Assembly (NCBI GenBank): GCA_903919455.1
Contig: CAIXIJ010000001.1
Coordinates: 55,621-119,620 of the forward strand
Reading direction: 5' to 3'
Origin: an uncultured Acidimicrobiaceae bacterium
GTDB lineage: Bacteria > Actinomycetota > Acidimicrobiia > Acidimicrobiales > Ilumatobacteraceae
Length of the DNA stretch: 64,000 nt
Below the pieces are notes generated by a model, which worked only from the letters and a program-made list of their open reading frames with translations, was not told the DNA's origin and ran no database searches. The translations under genes were made by a program, and so were the position numbers. Shown one piece after another: positions 1 through 8,416 of the stretch. Each line of letters starts with the position of its first letter. Position 1 is the first letter of the stretch.

Positions 1-165
1 GGTGAGCTGGTCGATGCGCTCGAGGATGATCTCCTTCGTCGCCTCCAAGCCGGCGCCCCCTGGCGCGTCGGTGGGGTCGTAGATCGTCACCGAGCTGACG
101 TGGCCGAACGTGGTGGGCGTCTCGAGGTTCAGAAAGCTGGCATCGATGCCATTGAGCTGCCGCAT
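1..165 (-). CDS. Wax ester synthase/diacylglycerol acyltransferase, N-terminal fragment (runs off the window)
   Basis: Reading the minus strand from the ATG at 165 gives 55 residues beginning MRQLNGIDASFLNLETPTTF. This is the typical N-terminus of the WS/DGAT family (LSGLDASFLYLETP-type opening). These enzymes join fatty acyl-CoA to alcohols or diacylglycerol to form storage wax esters or triacylglycerol at the inner membrane. The catalytic HHxxxDG motif would lie beyond the window edge, so activity cannot be judged. Only three bases separate this start from the stop of the aldo/keto reductase upstream, so the two are probably co-transcribed. The match rests on the first 30 residues. Confidence 0.75.
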   Translation of the reverse strand, partial: MRQLNGIDASFLNLETPTTFGHVSSVTIYDPTDAPGGAGLEATKEIILERIDQLT

Positions 166-168
166 GAT

Positions 169-1047
169 CTACAGCTTCGCGTGTTCCATGAGCGGGAAGA
201 TCGTGGGCCACTCGGCCGCTTCGAGCAGCAGACCATCGCGCTCAGCGGGTGTCATTGGTGTGTGGTCGCGGGCCGCTTGCAACAACGTGGGGATGAGGTG
301 CAGATCGCCGGTGGTGGCGAATACGTGCACCCCGGGCGTGGAGAGGGTGAAGCGCACGCCCCGGGCCAGCAGTTCGGGTTCGGTGAACGGTTCGTACCAG
401 CACGAGTGGGTGGGCACCTGGTCGCCCCACGGCCGGTGGGCCCCCACTTTGATGGCCTGCACGCCGAGGTCGCGGCGAGCCGCTTCGTCGAGCAATGCTG
501 CGAGATCAGCGGCGTACTGGGGATGCGCGAGTGCTCCGGCGTACACCGGCAACATCACGGTGTCGAGGTCGTATCGGCGCACCGCTTCCAGTTGTGCGGC
601 CGGGGTGCCGAAGTCGTGCCCGGTCACTCCGACGAATCGGGTGAGGCCTTCGTCGCGAGCTTGCAGGATGGCTCGGAACGCGCCGTCGCGTTGGTCGAGA
701 TCGTCGAGCGATGTCACTCCGTGCGCCTGGTATAGGTCGACATGGTCGGTCTGCAGGCGTTCCAGCGTGCGTTCCAGTTGGCGGCGAAGGTCGTCGGCGG
801 TGGTCTTGCCCGACTTGGACCCGATGAAGATGCGGTTGCGCACGGCGGGAATGAGCGGACCCACCAGTCGTTCGGCGAGGCCGTAGCCCGGCGCAATGTC
901 GATGTGGTTCACCCCGCCGTCGAGTGCGGCGTGGAAGCTCGCGGCCGCGGTGTCGGCGTCGGATCGTCCGTATGCGGCGGTTCCGAGAATGGCCACGCTG
1001 GACATGTGATCGGTGCGGCCGAGTCGGCGGGTAGGAAGTTCGCTCAC
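169..1047 (-). CDS. Aldo/keto reductase family oxidoreductase
   Basis: A protein of about 292 residues with the aldo/keto reductase pattern: an N-terminal LGRT motif followed by the catalytic tetrad Asp50 (HIDIAPGYG), Tyr55, Lys78 (IGSKSGK) and His109 (LYQAHG). The family reduces carbonyls with NADPH in the cytosol. The substrate is not predictable. The GTG at 1047 is preferred because a TACAGT hexamer (minus strand, 1060-1055) lies seven bases upstream, the spacing of leaderless promoters here; an in-frame GTG at 1056 is the alternative. It lies directly ahead of the WS/DGAT gene, so a role in lipid or alcohol metabolism is possible but is only context. Confidence 0.85.
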   Translation of the reverse strand: MSELPTRRLGRTDHMSSVAILGTAAYGRSDADTAAASFHAALDGGVNHIDIAPGYGLAERLVGPLIPAVRNRIFIGSKSGKTTADDLRRQLERTLERLQTDHVDLYQAHGVTSLDDLDQRDGAFRAILQARDEGLTRFVGVTGHDFGTPAAQLEAVRRYDLDTVMLPVYAGALAHPQYAADLAALLDEAARRDLGVQAIKVGAHRPWGDQVPTHSCWYEPFTEPELLARGVRFTLSTPGVHVFATTGDLHLIPTLLQAARDHTPMTPAERDGLLLEAAEWPTIFPLMEHAKL

Positions 1048-1080
1048 AGGGGTCACTGTAGGGCGTGTCAGAGTAGGAGG

Positions 1081-2031
1081 ATGCCGTACGACAAAGGCCT
1101 CTTCGAACTCGGTGACGCGTGCTACGCCTACCTGCAGCCGGATGGCAGTTGGGGTTGGAGCAACGCCGGTCTGGTGATGGGCGATGGAGTGTCGCTATTG
1201 GTCGACACCCTGTTCGATCTCAAGCTCACTGCCGAGATGCTCACGGCCATGCAACCCGTCACTCGCGTGTCGCCCATCGGCACCTTGGTGAACACGCACG
1301 CCAACGGCGATCACTGCTACGGCAACGAGTTGGTGGAGGGTGCAGAGATCATCGCCAGTGCCGCCACGGCGCACGAGATGAACGAGGTGCCGCCCGCGAT
1401 GCTGGCCGCGTTGAACAAGGCTGATGGGGAAGTGGGCGAGCTCTTCCGTCACTTCTTCGGTGCGTTCGAATTCGACGGGATCAACGTCAGCATGCCCACC
1501 CGTACCTTCGAGGGCCGGTTGGAGGTCGACGTGGCCGGTCGGATGGTGGAACTCATCGAGGTCGGCCCGGCGCATACCCGAGGCGACACCATCGTCTACG
1601 TGCCCGACGCGCGCACCGTCTACACGGGCGACATCCTGTTCATCGGTGGCACGCCCATCGTGTGGGCGGGCCCGCTCGGCAACTGGGTGGCGGCCTGCGA
1701 CCTGATGCTGGGCATGGATGTCGACACCGTGGTGCCGGGTCACGGCCCCATCACCGACAAGGCGGGCATTGTTGCGGTGCGCGATTACCTCGCGTTTGTG
1801 GATGCCGAGGCCACCGCCCGCCATGCGGCAGGTGTGGATGCGTGGGAGGCCGCCCGCCAGATCGCGGCCGAGATCGGCGCCAAGGAAGACTTCCGTGGAT
1901 GGAGCGAGTTCGGCCGGATCAGCGTGAACGTGGACACGGCCTATCGCAGCCTCGACCCCGCCTATGTCACGCCCAACATCGTGGAGCAGTTCCGCCGCAT
2001 GGCCGAACTCGAAGGCTTCCTGCCTGCCTGA
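1081..2031 (+). CDS. MBL-fold metallohydrolase with a variant metal motif
   Basis: 316 residues with a metallo-beta-lactamase fold. The first metal motif reads THANGDH (residues 72-78): His73, Asp77 and His78 are present, but the second His of HxHxDH is Asn75. The other ligands are plausible: His165 (GPAHTRGDT), Asp184 (YTGD) and His221 (VPGHGP). The fold covers lactonases, glyoxalase II-like thioesterases and other hydrolases, so the substrate is unknown. The sequence just before the ATG (AGGAGG directly abutting it, CAGAGT six bases before) suggests a leaderless message rather than a usable ribosome binding site. It is divergent from the aldo/keto reductase and convergent with SURF1, three bases away. 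Confidence 0.82.
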   Translation: MPYDKGLFELGDACYAYLQPDGSWGWSNAGLVMGDGVSLLVDTLFDLKLTAEMLTAMQPVTRVSPIGTLVNTHANGDHCYGNELVEGAEIIASAATAHEMNEVPPAMLAALNKADGEVGELFRHFFGAFEFDGINVSMPTRTFEGRLEVDVAGRMVELIEVGPAHTRGDTIVYVPDARTVYTGDILFIGGTPIVWAGPLGNWVAACDLMLGMDVDTVVPGHGPITDKAGIVAVRDYLAFVDAEATARHAAGVDAWEAARQIAAEIGAKEDFRGWSEFGRISVNVDTAYRSLDPAYVTPNIVEQFRRMAELEGFLPA

Positions 2032-2034
2032 GGG

Positions 2035-2805
2035 TCAGCCGCCGCTGGCGTAATGCTCGGCGATCGGTGGGACCTTCTTCTTCTTGGGCTTCCCGCTGCG
2101 CTCATTGGCCGCGTTGCGCACTGCCAGTAGCCAGCCGGCAATGACGGCCAGGCTGAAGATGAACCACTGGATGGTGTAGCTCAGGTGCGGTGGGCCGCCA
2201 TCGAGATCGGGAAACACCACCGGCTCCAGGGCGGCTGCCTCGGGCTGCATGTCGAGTTGATCGAGGTATACGGGCTGCACGGTCTGGGTGAACTGCTGCG
2301 ACAACGCGTCGAGGTCCATGCGACGAATCTGAGTGAGCTGCTCGGCGCCGTTGTCGCTGGCCTGCCCGGTGCCTGCGCTCTGGCTCTGGCGAATGCGTCC
2401 GGTGACGGTGACAGTGCCGCTCGGAGCTGCGGGAAGGGTGACGGTGCCGACGGCAAAGCCGCGGTTCACCATCAGCACGGTGCCATCGGCGAGCTGCAGG
2501 CCACTCACCGCATCATGGCCGCTGGCTCCCGACTGGCTGACGTTCACGATCTCGAAGTCCTTGCCGTTCACGTAGGAGCCGGTCGCAGTGACGCGACGCC
2601 ACTCGATGTCGGCCGGTGGCTGGCTCGCAAGTGTCTCGAAGGGCACGATGTCGGCTGCGGTGCGCGAGTTCACCTCCGACTTGAAGTCCTGGCGATCCTG
2701 GTAGCGACCGAGTTGCCACATGCCCGCCGTGACCATCAGCCCGATGGTGAGCAGGCAGACGACGTGCAGCGCGATCCACTTCGGCGTGAGCAGGAACTTG
2801 TACAT
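2035..2805 (-). CDS. SURF1 family cytochrome c oxidase assembly protein
   Basis: 256 residues with the SURF1 layout: one transmembrane helix near residues 12-30 (ending AGMWQLGRYQ), an external domain of about 175 residues, and a second helix near 209-229 (YTIQWFIFSLAVIAGWLL) followed by a basic KPKKKK cytoplasmic tail. SURF1 proteins help insert heme a into subunit I of aa3-type oxidase, so this implies aerobic respiration. The conserved GxWQLxR and Y-x-x-QW segments near the two helices support the call. A TACCGT hexamer ten bases before the start is a plausible -10. No oxidase genes lie nearby. Confidence 0.88.
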   Translation of the reverse strand: MYKFLLTPKWIALHVVCLLTIGLMVTAGMWQLGRYQDRQDFKSEVNSRTAADIVPFETLASQPPADIEWRRVTATGSYVNGKDFEIVNVSQSGASGHDAVSGLQLADGTVLMVNRGFAVGTVTLPAAPSGTVTVTGRIRQSQSAGTGQASDNGAEQLTQIRRMDLDALSQQFTQTVQPVYLDQLDMQPEAAALEPVVFPDLDGGPPHLSYTIQWFIFSLAVIAGWLLAVRNAANERSGKPKKKKVPPIAEHYASGG

Positions 2806-2860
2806 GACCCACTTGACGGTAGCCGCAGTGGGCGCTGCTCACCCATCGCGCCGGGATGGG

Positions 2861-3667
2861 TCAGGTGCGGTCCCAGAGCATGCCGCTGGGGCTTTCCGGG
2901 TCGAGGAGACGCTGGGAGGGGGATTGGCGGTCGATGTGGCCGATGAGTCCCTTGTACACGCCGAAGCCGCACAGGTCCTGCAGTTCGGGCGAGAAGCGAC
3001 GCGCGGTGTCGAGTGGGATTCCCAGCTGCTGGTTTTCCTGTTGCCGAATGAAGCCGGAGCAATAGTTCATGGCGACGCCTCGTCGCTTGGCGTCGGTGGT
3101 GTTGGCGCCGCCTCCGTGCCACAGGCCGCCGTCCCACACCAGAATGCTGCCGCGGGTCATCTCGGCGCACACACTGTCGTAGTGCTGGCCGTAGACGGGC
3201 GACGACGCCGCCCGATGCGTGCCGGGAATGATGCGCGTCGCGCCGTTGGCCTCGGTGAAGTCGGTGATGGCCCACATGCTGTTCGCGGTGACCGGTGCGT
3301 GCGGCTTGGGGATGGGGATCACCTGATCGTCAGCGTGAATGGGTTGCGCCACCTCGCCGGGATGAATGGTGATGGCGCTGAGGCTGCTGACCAGACACGC
3401 CTGCCCGAGCATGTGGTGCATCAGCGACAGCACCACCGGGTGCACCGGAATCTGCTCGTACATCTCGCCGAGTGCCAGCAGGTTGTAGACACGTGTCGTG
3501 GCGCGTCCTTCGAACCCGTTGCCGCCGGTGCTGATGTTCAGTTCGCGCTCCAACCGATCGATGTCGGCGTGCAGCGCGTCGGCGGTGGCAACATCGAATG
3601 CGTCGCGCACGATGGTGCAGCCGTCGCGTTCCAGTCGCTCGATGTGAGGGCTCAGCTCATCGCTCAT
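2861..3667 (-). CDS. Phytanoyl-CoA dioxygenase (PhyH) family protein
   Basis: 268 residues of the PhyH/2-oxoglutarate-Fe(II) oxygenase family. The iron triad is visible as His111 and Asp113 (QPIHADD) and His184 (LWHGGGAN), with a 2-oxoglutarate-binding Arg likely in the following KRRG. Such enzymes hydroxylate small molecules or CoA esters; the substrate is not predictable. The ATG at 3667 is chosen over the GTG at 3676 because a CACAGT hexamer lies seven bases upstream. The start region overlaps the promoter of the divergent phosphotransferase. A second PhyH gene sits at 41232. Confidence 0.85.
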   Translation of the reverse strand: MSDELSPHIERLERDGCTIVRDAFDVATADALHADIDRLERELNISTGGNGFEGRATTRVYNLLALGEMYEQIPVHPVVLSLMHHMLGQACLVSSLSAITIHPGEVAQPIHADDQVIPIPKPHAPVTANSMWAITDFTEANGATRIIPGTHRAASSPVYGQHYDSVCAEMTRGSILVWDGGLWHGGGANTTDAKRRGVAMNYCSGFIRQQENQQLGIPLDTARRFSPELQDLCGFGVYKGLIGHIDRQSPSQRLLDPESPSGMLWDRT

Positions 3668-3716
3668 GACGTTCACTGTGCCAGACGGTGCGGCGCAGGG
3701 CTACGGTCAGCAGTTG

Positions 3717-4751
3717 ATGGACCCGCAATTGATCACTTCCGAATGGCTCAGCGGCGTGCTCGGCGCGCCGGTCACCATCACTGCCGAGAAGCGAATCGGC
3801 GATGGGCTGGTGGGCATGAACATGCGCTACGCGCTGGAAGTGCCGGAAGGCTCGGGCTTGCCTTCGAGCATCATCGCCAAGTTGCCGTCGCCCGACGACA
3901 CCAGCCGTGCCACGGGTGTGGCGTTGCGCAACTACGAGCGCGAAGTGAAGTTCTACGAGGAGATCGCTCCCACCGTCGACATCCGCGCAGCGAAGTGCTG
4001 GTTCTCCGAGTGGGACGAAGCCACCGGCGACTTCATCCTGCTGATGGAAGACCTCTCGCCGTGCGAGCAGGGCAACCAGATCACGGGGTGTTCGGTGGAG
4101 TTGGCCCGCCGATCCGTGGTGGAACTGGCCCGCCTTCACGGTCCGCGTTGGGGCGACTCGTCGCTCGACGACATCGAGTTCCTTCAGCGTCGCACCGCCG
4201 CCGATGCCGATCAGTTGACGATGCTCTACGGCATGTTTCTGCCGGGCTTCCTCGGCATCTTCGGGAAGTACCTCGACACGGAAGGCATCGCGCTGATCGA
4301 GCGTTTCGCAGCGCGCATTCCGGAATGGATCGAAGGCCGCGACCTGCCGAACACCGTCACGCACGGCGACTACCGCCTCGACAACCTGATGTTCGCCAGC
4401 GAACAGGGCGGGTACCCGGTGGCGACGGTGGATTGGCAGACCCCCGGGCAGGGGCCCGGCAGCTCCGATGTGAGTTACTTCCTGGGTGCCGGCCCGTTGC
4501 CCGACGACCGTCGGGCGATCGAGCGGCAACTCATCGGCGAGTACCTCGCCGCCTTGGAGGGTTACGGCGTGGTCCAGGACGAAGCATCCTTCTGGCGGCA
4601 CTACGCCCGAGACGCATTCGGGGGCATCATCATGTCGGTGGTTGCGTCGCAGATCGTCGGTGTGAGCGACCGCAGCGAGGCGATGTTCGCCGCCATGGCC
4701 ACTCGCCACACCATTCACGCGCTCGACCTCCACAGCGAAAGCCTGATCTGA
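3717..4751 (+). CDS. Aminoglycoside-phosphotransferase/choline-kinase-like (APH/EcKinase-type) protein
   Basis: 344 residues with a small-molecule kinase fold: an N-lobe Lys55 (IIAKLPSP), catalytic loop HGDYRLDN (His216, Asp218, Asn223) and metal-binding Asp239 (VDWQ). These are the hallmarks of the APH/ecdysteroid-kinase-like group, which transfers phosphate from ATP to a small molecule hydroxyl; in actinobacteria many members sit in lipid or steroid metabolism. The ATG at 3717 is chosen because TACGGT lies at 3702-3707; an in-frame ATG at 3666 or TTG at 3714 are alternatives. The next gene starts two bases after its stop, so they form an operon. Confidence 0.8.
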   Translation: MDPQLITSEWLSGVLGAPVTITAEKRIGDGLVGMNMRYALEVPEGSGLPSSIIAKLPSPDDTSRATGVALRNYEREVKFYEEIAPTVDIRAAKCWFSEWDEATGDFILLMEDLSPCEQGNQITGCSVELARRSVVELARLHGPRWGDSSLDDIEFLQRRTAADADQLTMLYGMFLPGFLGIFGKYLDTEGIALIERFAARIPEWIEGRDLPNTVTHGDYRLDNLMFASEQGGYPVATVDWQTPGQGPGSSDVSYFLGAGPLPDDRRAIERQLIGEYLAALEGYGVVQDEASFWRHYARDAFGGIIMSVVASQIVGVSDRSEAMFAAMATRHTIHALDLHSESLI

Positions 4752-4753
4752 CA

Positions 4754-5236
4754 GTGGAACTGCCCGACTTCCACATTCCACATGCGGAGAAGATCGAGTG
4801 GATGATCGAGACGCATGGTTGGGCGATGGAACCCGTGGCGGCGCGCACCGACACCGACCCGCCGCTGGCCGGCTACGTGTACACCATCGGGTACCCGGAG
4901 GCGTTCGGCTTTCCCGAGGTGGTGGTGTTCGGGCTGACGCCCGCCACCGCACGCGGTCTGTTCGACATGATCGCCGACATGCTCCGTGGCGGCACCGAGA
5001 TACCGGTGGATGCCGAGCTGGTGGGTCTATTCGACAACGACCTGCGCTGCGTGTTCGCCCCGCTCGGCAACGACGTGGTCGCCGAGTTGCTCGGCACGGC
5101 CGTGGCGTGGCGTAAGGGTGCTCCGTTCAACGCAGTGCAGTTGCTGTGGCCCGACCGCAATGGGTTCCTGCCCACGGAACCTGGCTTCGATCGCCGAATG
5201 TCGTTGGCCCAACCGGTGGTGGCCGACGTACGCTGA
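4754..5236 (+). CDS. DUF4262 domain-containing protein
   Basis: 160 residues with the DUF4262 pattern: GYVYTIGYPEAFGFPEVVVF near residues 37-56 and a C-terminal QLLWPDRNG-FLP-EPGF segment. The family is small, cytosolic and of unknown function. The start is the GTG two bases after the phosphotransferase stop, which implies translational coupling. The same reading frame stays open far upstream (from 2720), but that extension is antisense to other genes and is not coding. It is followed four bases later by the DCC protein. Confidence 0.8.
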   Translation: MELPDFHIPHAEKIEWMIETHGWAMEPVAARTDTDPPLAGYVYTIGYPEAFGFPEVVVFGLTPATARGLFDMIADMLRGGTEIPVDAELVGLFDNDLRCVFAPLGNDVVAELLGTAVAWRKGAPFNAVQLLWPDRNGFLPTEPGFDRRMSLAQPVVADVR

Positions 5237-5240
5237 CGGC

Positions 5241-5627
5241 ATGGCAACTGCGCTCGTGCCGCCAACGTTGATCTTCGACGGCGACTGTGCGTTCTGCAGC
5301 TCCTCGGTGCGGGCAGGCAAGCGGTGGATGCGGCGGATGCCCGCTGCTGTGCCGTACCAGACCGCCGACCTGTCGGCGGTGGGCCTCACCGAGCAGCAAT
5401 GCTCGGAGTCGGTGCGTTACGTGGACGCCAACGGCACGCTGTTCGCCGCGCACGACGCGGTAGGGGCGCTACTGCGCGACGCCGGCCGCGGGTGGTGGCT
5501 CCTCGGCTCGCTGGAGCGGGTGCCCGGCATTCACTGGCTGAGCGGTGTGACGTATCGCTGGATCGCGAAGAACCGCTACCGGTTGCCGGGCGGTACACCG
5601 GCCTGCAACCTCAGCGACCGCCACTGA
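5241..5627 (+). CDS. DCC family thiol-disulfide oxidoreductase (DUF393)
   Basis: 128 residues with the DUF393 signature DGDCAFC at residues 13-19 (the DxxCxxC motif that names the DCC family) and a C-terminal YRWIAKNRYR segment. The two cysteines suggest thioredoxin-like redox chemistry in the cytosol; substrates are unknown. A TACGCT hexamer at 5229-5234 lies exactly six bases before the ATG, so a leaderless transcript may start here in addition to read-through from the operon. Its last 17 bases overlap the end of the convergent small gene at 5611-5856. Confidence 0.85.
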   Translation: MATALVPPTLIFDGDCAFCSSSVRAGKRWMRRMPAAVPYQTADLSAVGLTEQQCSESVRYVDANGTLFAAHDAVGALLRDAGRGWWLLGSLERVPGIHWLSGVTYRWIAKNRYRLPGGTPACNLSDRH

Positions 5628-5856
5628 CCGTTCGCAACTCGTTCAACTCGGCCACCAATTCGTCCATGGCGGCGGTCTCGTGCGCTTGCAGCCGAATGCG
5701 GCGCGCGCAGTCGAATCCGGCGAGTTTCACCAGCGCCGTGAAGTCGAGATCGGGTTGGTCGAGCGTGGTGCGCAGCGCCGTGGTGAGCGCCGCAACCGGG
5801 TCGAGGTCGTACTGCTGTAGCAGTGCTTCCACATCGCGTTTGCGAAGCTTGGTCAC
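5611..5856 (-). CDS. Small conserved-looking protein coupled to the helicase
   Basis: 81 residues starting at a GTG whose GTGA overlaps the stop of the upstream helicase by four bases, a strong sign of translational coupling. The sequence opens VTKLRKRDVEALLQQYDLDP and is predicted mostly helical and soluble, with one Cys near residue 50. I do not recognise a family. Because it is coupled to a DUF3516-type RNA helicase it may assist or modulate that enzyme, but this is inference from position only. The 3' end overlaps the convergent DCC gene by 17 bases. Confidence 0.65.
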   Translation of the reverse strand: MTKLRKRDVEALLQQYDLDPVAALTTALRTTLDQPDLDFTALVKLAGFDCARRIRLQAHETAAMDELVAELNELRTVSGGR

Positions 5857-8369
5857 GGAGCCGAGCCCAATGAGCCGAGCGATTCCAGGACCAGCGTGGG
5901 AGCGCCGTCGGCGAGGGCGGCCTCGATGTCGACGGTGGCGGTGAAGCGCCACTCGCCGTCGCCGGCCGGGTCGACGATCTGCTGCTCGATGCGCCACGTG
6001 CCGGCCTCTTCCGTGAGCCGGAAGTACTGCGCGTTGCGAGCATCGCCGTCGATGCCGATGGTGTCGTACTCACGCCAGTAGGGGGCGATGGTGTCGCGAA
6101 TGCGCCAGTCTTCCCAGCCCCAGCGTTCGGCCAGAGCCGGATAGGCGCGGCGGGCCAGCAGTTCCACCCATGCGAAGGCCGTGGTGCGTACGGCGGTGCG
6201 CCACGAGGCGGGCGGGCCCGACTGCAGCGACGTGAGCGCCTCGGGTGCCTCGTGGCCGTGCACCGGCTGGCCGGCGAGGCGGGCCCACTCGTCGAGCAGG
6301 GTGGCGTCGGTGGCGCGGATGAGTGCGCCCAGCCAGTCGACGATGTCTTCGAGGTCGTCGTTGTACACGTCGTCGGGCAGCGATCGGTCGAGCGTTCGCC
6401 ACGCGTCGGTGAGGTATCGCAGCAGCAGGCCTTCGCTGCGGTCCAGCCGATATCGACGAATGAACGACGCGAAGGTGTCGCCGGTCTCGAGCATCTCGCG
6501 CAGAATGCTCTTCGGTGAAGGGCCCTCGGCCACCCAGGGGTGACGTTCGCGGTAGGGCTGGATGCACGACTCGAGCAGTTCCTTCAGCGGCATCGGCCAC
6601 GTGACGGTTTCGAGGCGCTCCATGCGCTCCTCGTACTCGATGCCTTCGCTCTTCATGCGCGCCACCTCGGCGCCCTTCGCAGCGTGCTGCTGGGCGTACA
6701 GGATCTGGCGCGGGTCGTCGAGCACAGCTTCCACGACGCTCACCACGTCGAGCACGTAGCCGGGATCGTCGCGATCGAACGACGCCACCAACTCGATGGC
6801 GAAGGGCATGAGCGGTGCCGAGAAGCGCAGGGCAGCTCGCTCGTCGCTTCCCTCCACCAACGACCCCACGCGCACACCGGCGCAGCGGCCGTGTTCGTCG
6901 CGCCGTCGTTCGGCCACGCCTGCGGCCTCCAGACTGCGATAGAGCGCGATGGCACGCTTCTTATGCAGGCGACGCCGGGGCGGCGCGTCGTGGTTGGTGT
7001 TCAACAGGCGCTTCAACGCGCTGGGGCCATCGGATCGCCCGAGCACGTTGGCCACCATGTCGGCCGTCACCTTGAAGCGCGACACCAGCGCCTCGGGCTG
7101 TGCGGTCATCAACCGCTGCATCGTGGCTTCGTCGTAGTGCACGGCACCCTCGGGCGGTTTCGCCTTCGTGGCCTTCTTGCGCGCCTTGGGGTCGTCGCCT
7201 GCCCGGCTGAGGGCTTTGGCGTTCTCGATGACGTGCTCGGGCGCCTGCACCCACACGTGGCCATCGGGATCGAAGCCGGGGCGTCCGGCGCGACCGGAGA
7301 GTTGGCGGAACTCGCGCACGGTGAACACGCGCACCTTGGACCCGTCGAACTTGGTGAGCGCCGTCATCAACACCGTTCGGATGGGAATGTTCACGCCTAC
7401 GCCGAGCGTGTCGGTACCGCAGATCACCGGCAGGAGGCCGGCGCCAGCGAGGCGTTCCACGAGTCGTCGGTGCCGGGGGAGCATGCCCGCATGGTGCACG
7501 CCAACGCCGTTGCGCAACAGACGGTCGAGTGTCTCACCGAAGCCCTTCGTGGTCTTCTCGGCCTTCAATGCTTCGGCGATGGCCTCGCGCTGTGCGCGGG
7601 TGGTGACGGCGAGGCTCACCAACCCCTGGGCCCGTTCGATGGCGTTGTTCTGTGTGGCGTGCACGACGTACACGGGGGTGAGGCCGTCGCGGACGGCATC
7701 GAGCACGCTGTCGGCCACATGGGTCATGCGCCACTGGTGGTGCAGCGGGGTGGGCCGGTCGACGGAGGTGACGGCGGTGACCGAACGCCCCGACCGTTCG
7801 GCGAGGTCGGTGGTGATGGCGGTCATGTCGCCGAGCGTGGCTGAGGCCAGCAGCATCTGGCACCCGGTCAGTTCCAACAGCGGAATCTGCCAGGCCCACC
7901 CGCGGTCGCGTTCGGCGTAGTAGTGGAACTCGTCGAGACAGGCGAACCCGTACTCGCTGGCATCACCGGTGGTAAGGGCGTGGTTTGCCAGCACCTCGGC
8001 CGTACACACCAACACCGGCGCGTCGGGATTGATGGATGCATCACCGGTGGCCAAGCCCACGTGCTCGGCGCCGAGCAGGTCGACGAGGTCGAAGAACTTC
8101 TCGGCCACCAATGCCTTGATCGGCGCAGTCCACACCGCTCGCTTCCCGGCGTTCAACGCCAGCGCGATGCCGGCCATCGCCACCAGGCTCTTGCCCGACC
8201 CTGTGGGAGTGGCGAGCACCACATGGTCACCCAACGCCAGCGACAGGATGGCGTCCTCTTGATGTGGGTACAGCGGTCGACCGCCCTCGGCTGCCCACGC
8301 GCTGAATGCGTCGGCCACCTCGGTGGGGTCGGATCCCGTCGCCGGGAGGAAGTCGCGCAGCGCAGCCAT
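5853..8369 (-). CDS. DEAD/DEAH-box RNA helicase with C-terminal DUF3516
   Basis: 838 residues. Walker A is ATPTGSGKS (residues 53-61), the Walker B box is DEFH (146-149), motif III is SATL and motif VI is QLSGRAGRPG, so this is a superfamily 2 helicase. The C-terminal ~400 residues, with stretches such as GIEYEERMERLETVTWPMPL, match DUF3516, which is attached to a Ski2-like helicase core mainly in actinobacteria. It probably unwinds structured RNA; the process is not known. The start is the ATG at 8369; an open extension upstream is compositionally non-coding. It is followed by a translationally coupled 81-residue protein. Confidence 0.9.
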   Translation of the reverse strand: MAALRDFLPATGSDPTEVADAFSAWAAEGGRPLYPHQEDAILSLALGDHVVLATPTGSGKSLVAMAGIALALNAGKRAVWTAPIKALVAEKFFDLVDLLGAEHVGLATGDASINPDAPVLVCTAEVLANHALTTGDASEYGFACLDEFHYYAERDRGWAWQIPLLELTGCQMLLASATLGDMTAITTDLAERSGRSVTAVTSVDRPTPLHHQWRMTHVADSVLDAVRDGLTPVYVVHATQNNAIERAQGLVSLAVTTRAQREAIAEALKAEKTTKGFGETLDRLLRNGVGVHHAGMLPRHRRLVERLAGAGLLPVICGTDTLGVGVNIPIRTVLMTALTKFDGSKVRVFTVREFRQLSGRAGRPGFDPDGHVWVQAPEHVIENAKALSRAGDDPKARKKATKAKPPEGAVHYDEATMQRLMTAQPEALVSRFKVTADMVANVLGRSDGPSALKRLLNTNHDAPPRRRLHKKRAIALYRSLEAAGVAERRRDEHGRCAGVRVGSLVEGSDERAALRFSAPLMPFAIELVASFDRDDPGYVLDVVSVVEAVLDDPRQILYAQQHAAKGAEVARMKSEGIEYEERMERLETVTWPMPLKELLESCIQPYRERHPWVAEGPSPKSILREMLETGDTFASFIRRYRLDRSEGLLLRYLTDAWRTLDRSLPDDVYNDDLEDIVDWLGALIRATDATLLDEWARLAGQPVHGHEAPEALTSLQSGPPASWRTAVRTTAFAWVELLARRAYPALAERWGWEDWRIRDTIAPYWREYDTIGIDGDARNAQYFRLTEEAGTWRIEQQIVDPAGDGEWRFTATVDIEAALADGAPTLVLESLGSLGSAP

Positions 8370-8416
8370 GTGGGCACCAGTGTGCCCGCACTGGACCCGT
8401 GCGGCGTGCGACGCCG

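Noticed and set aside
742..1080. N-terminal extension of the metallohydrolase frame
   Set aside because: It is antisense to the aldo/keto reductase; conserved sequence begins at the ATG at 1081.
2720..4753. A long upstream extension of the DUF4262 reading frame
   Set aside because: It overlaps SURF1, PhyH and the phosphotransferase, and its product is low-complexity. The real protein starts at the GTG at 4754.
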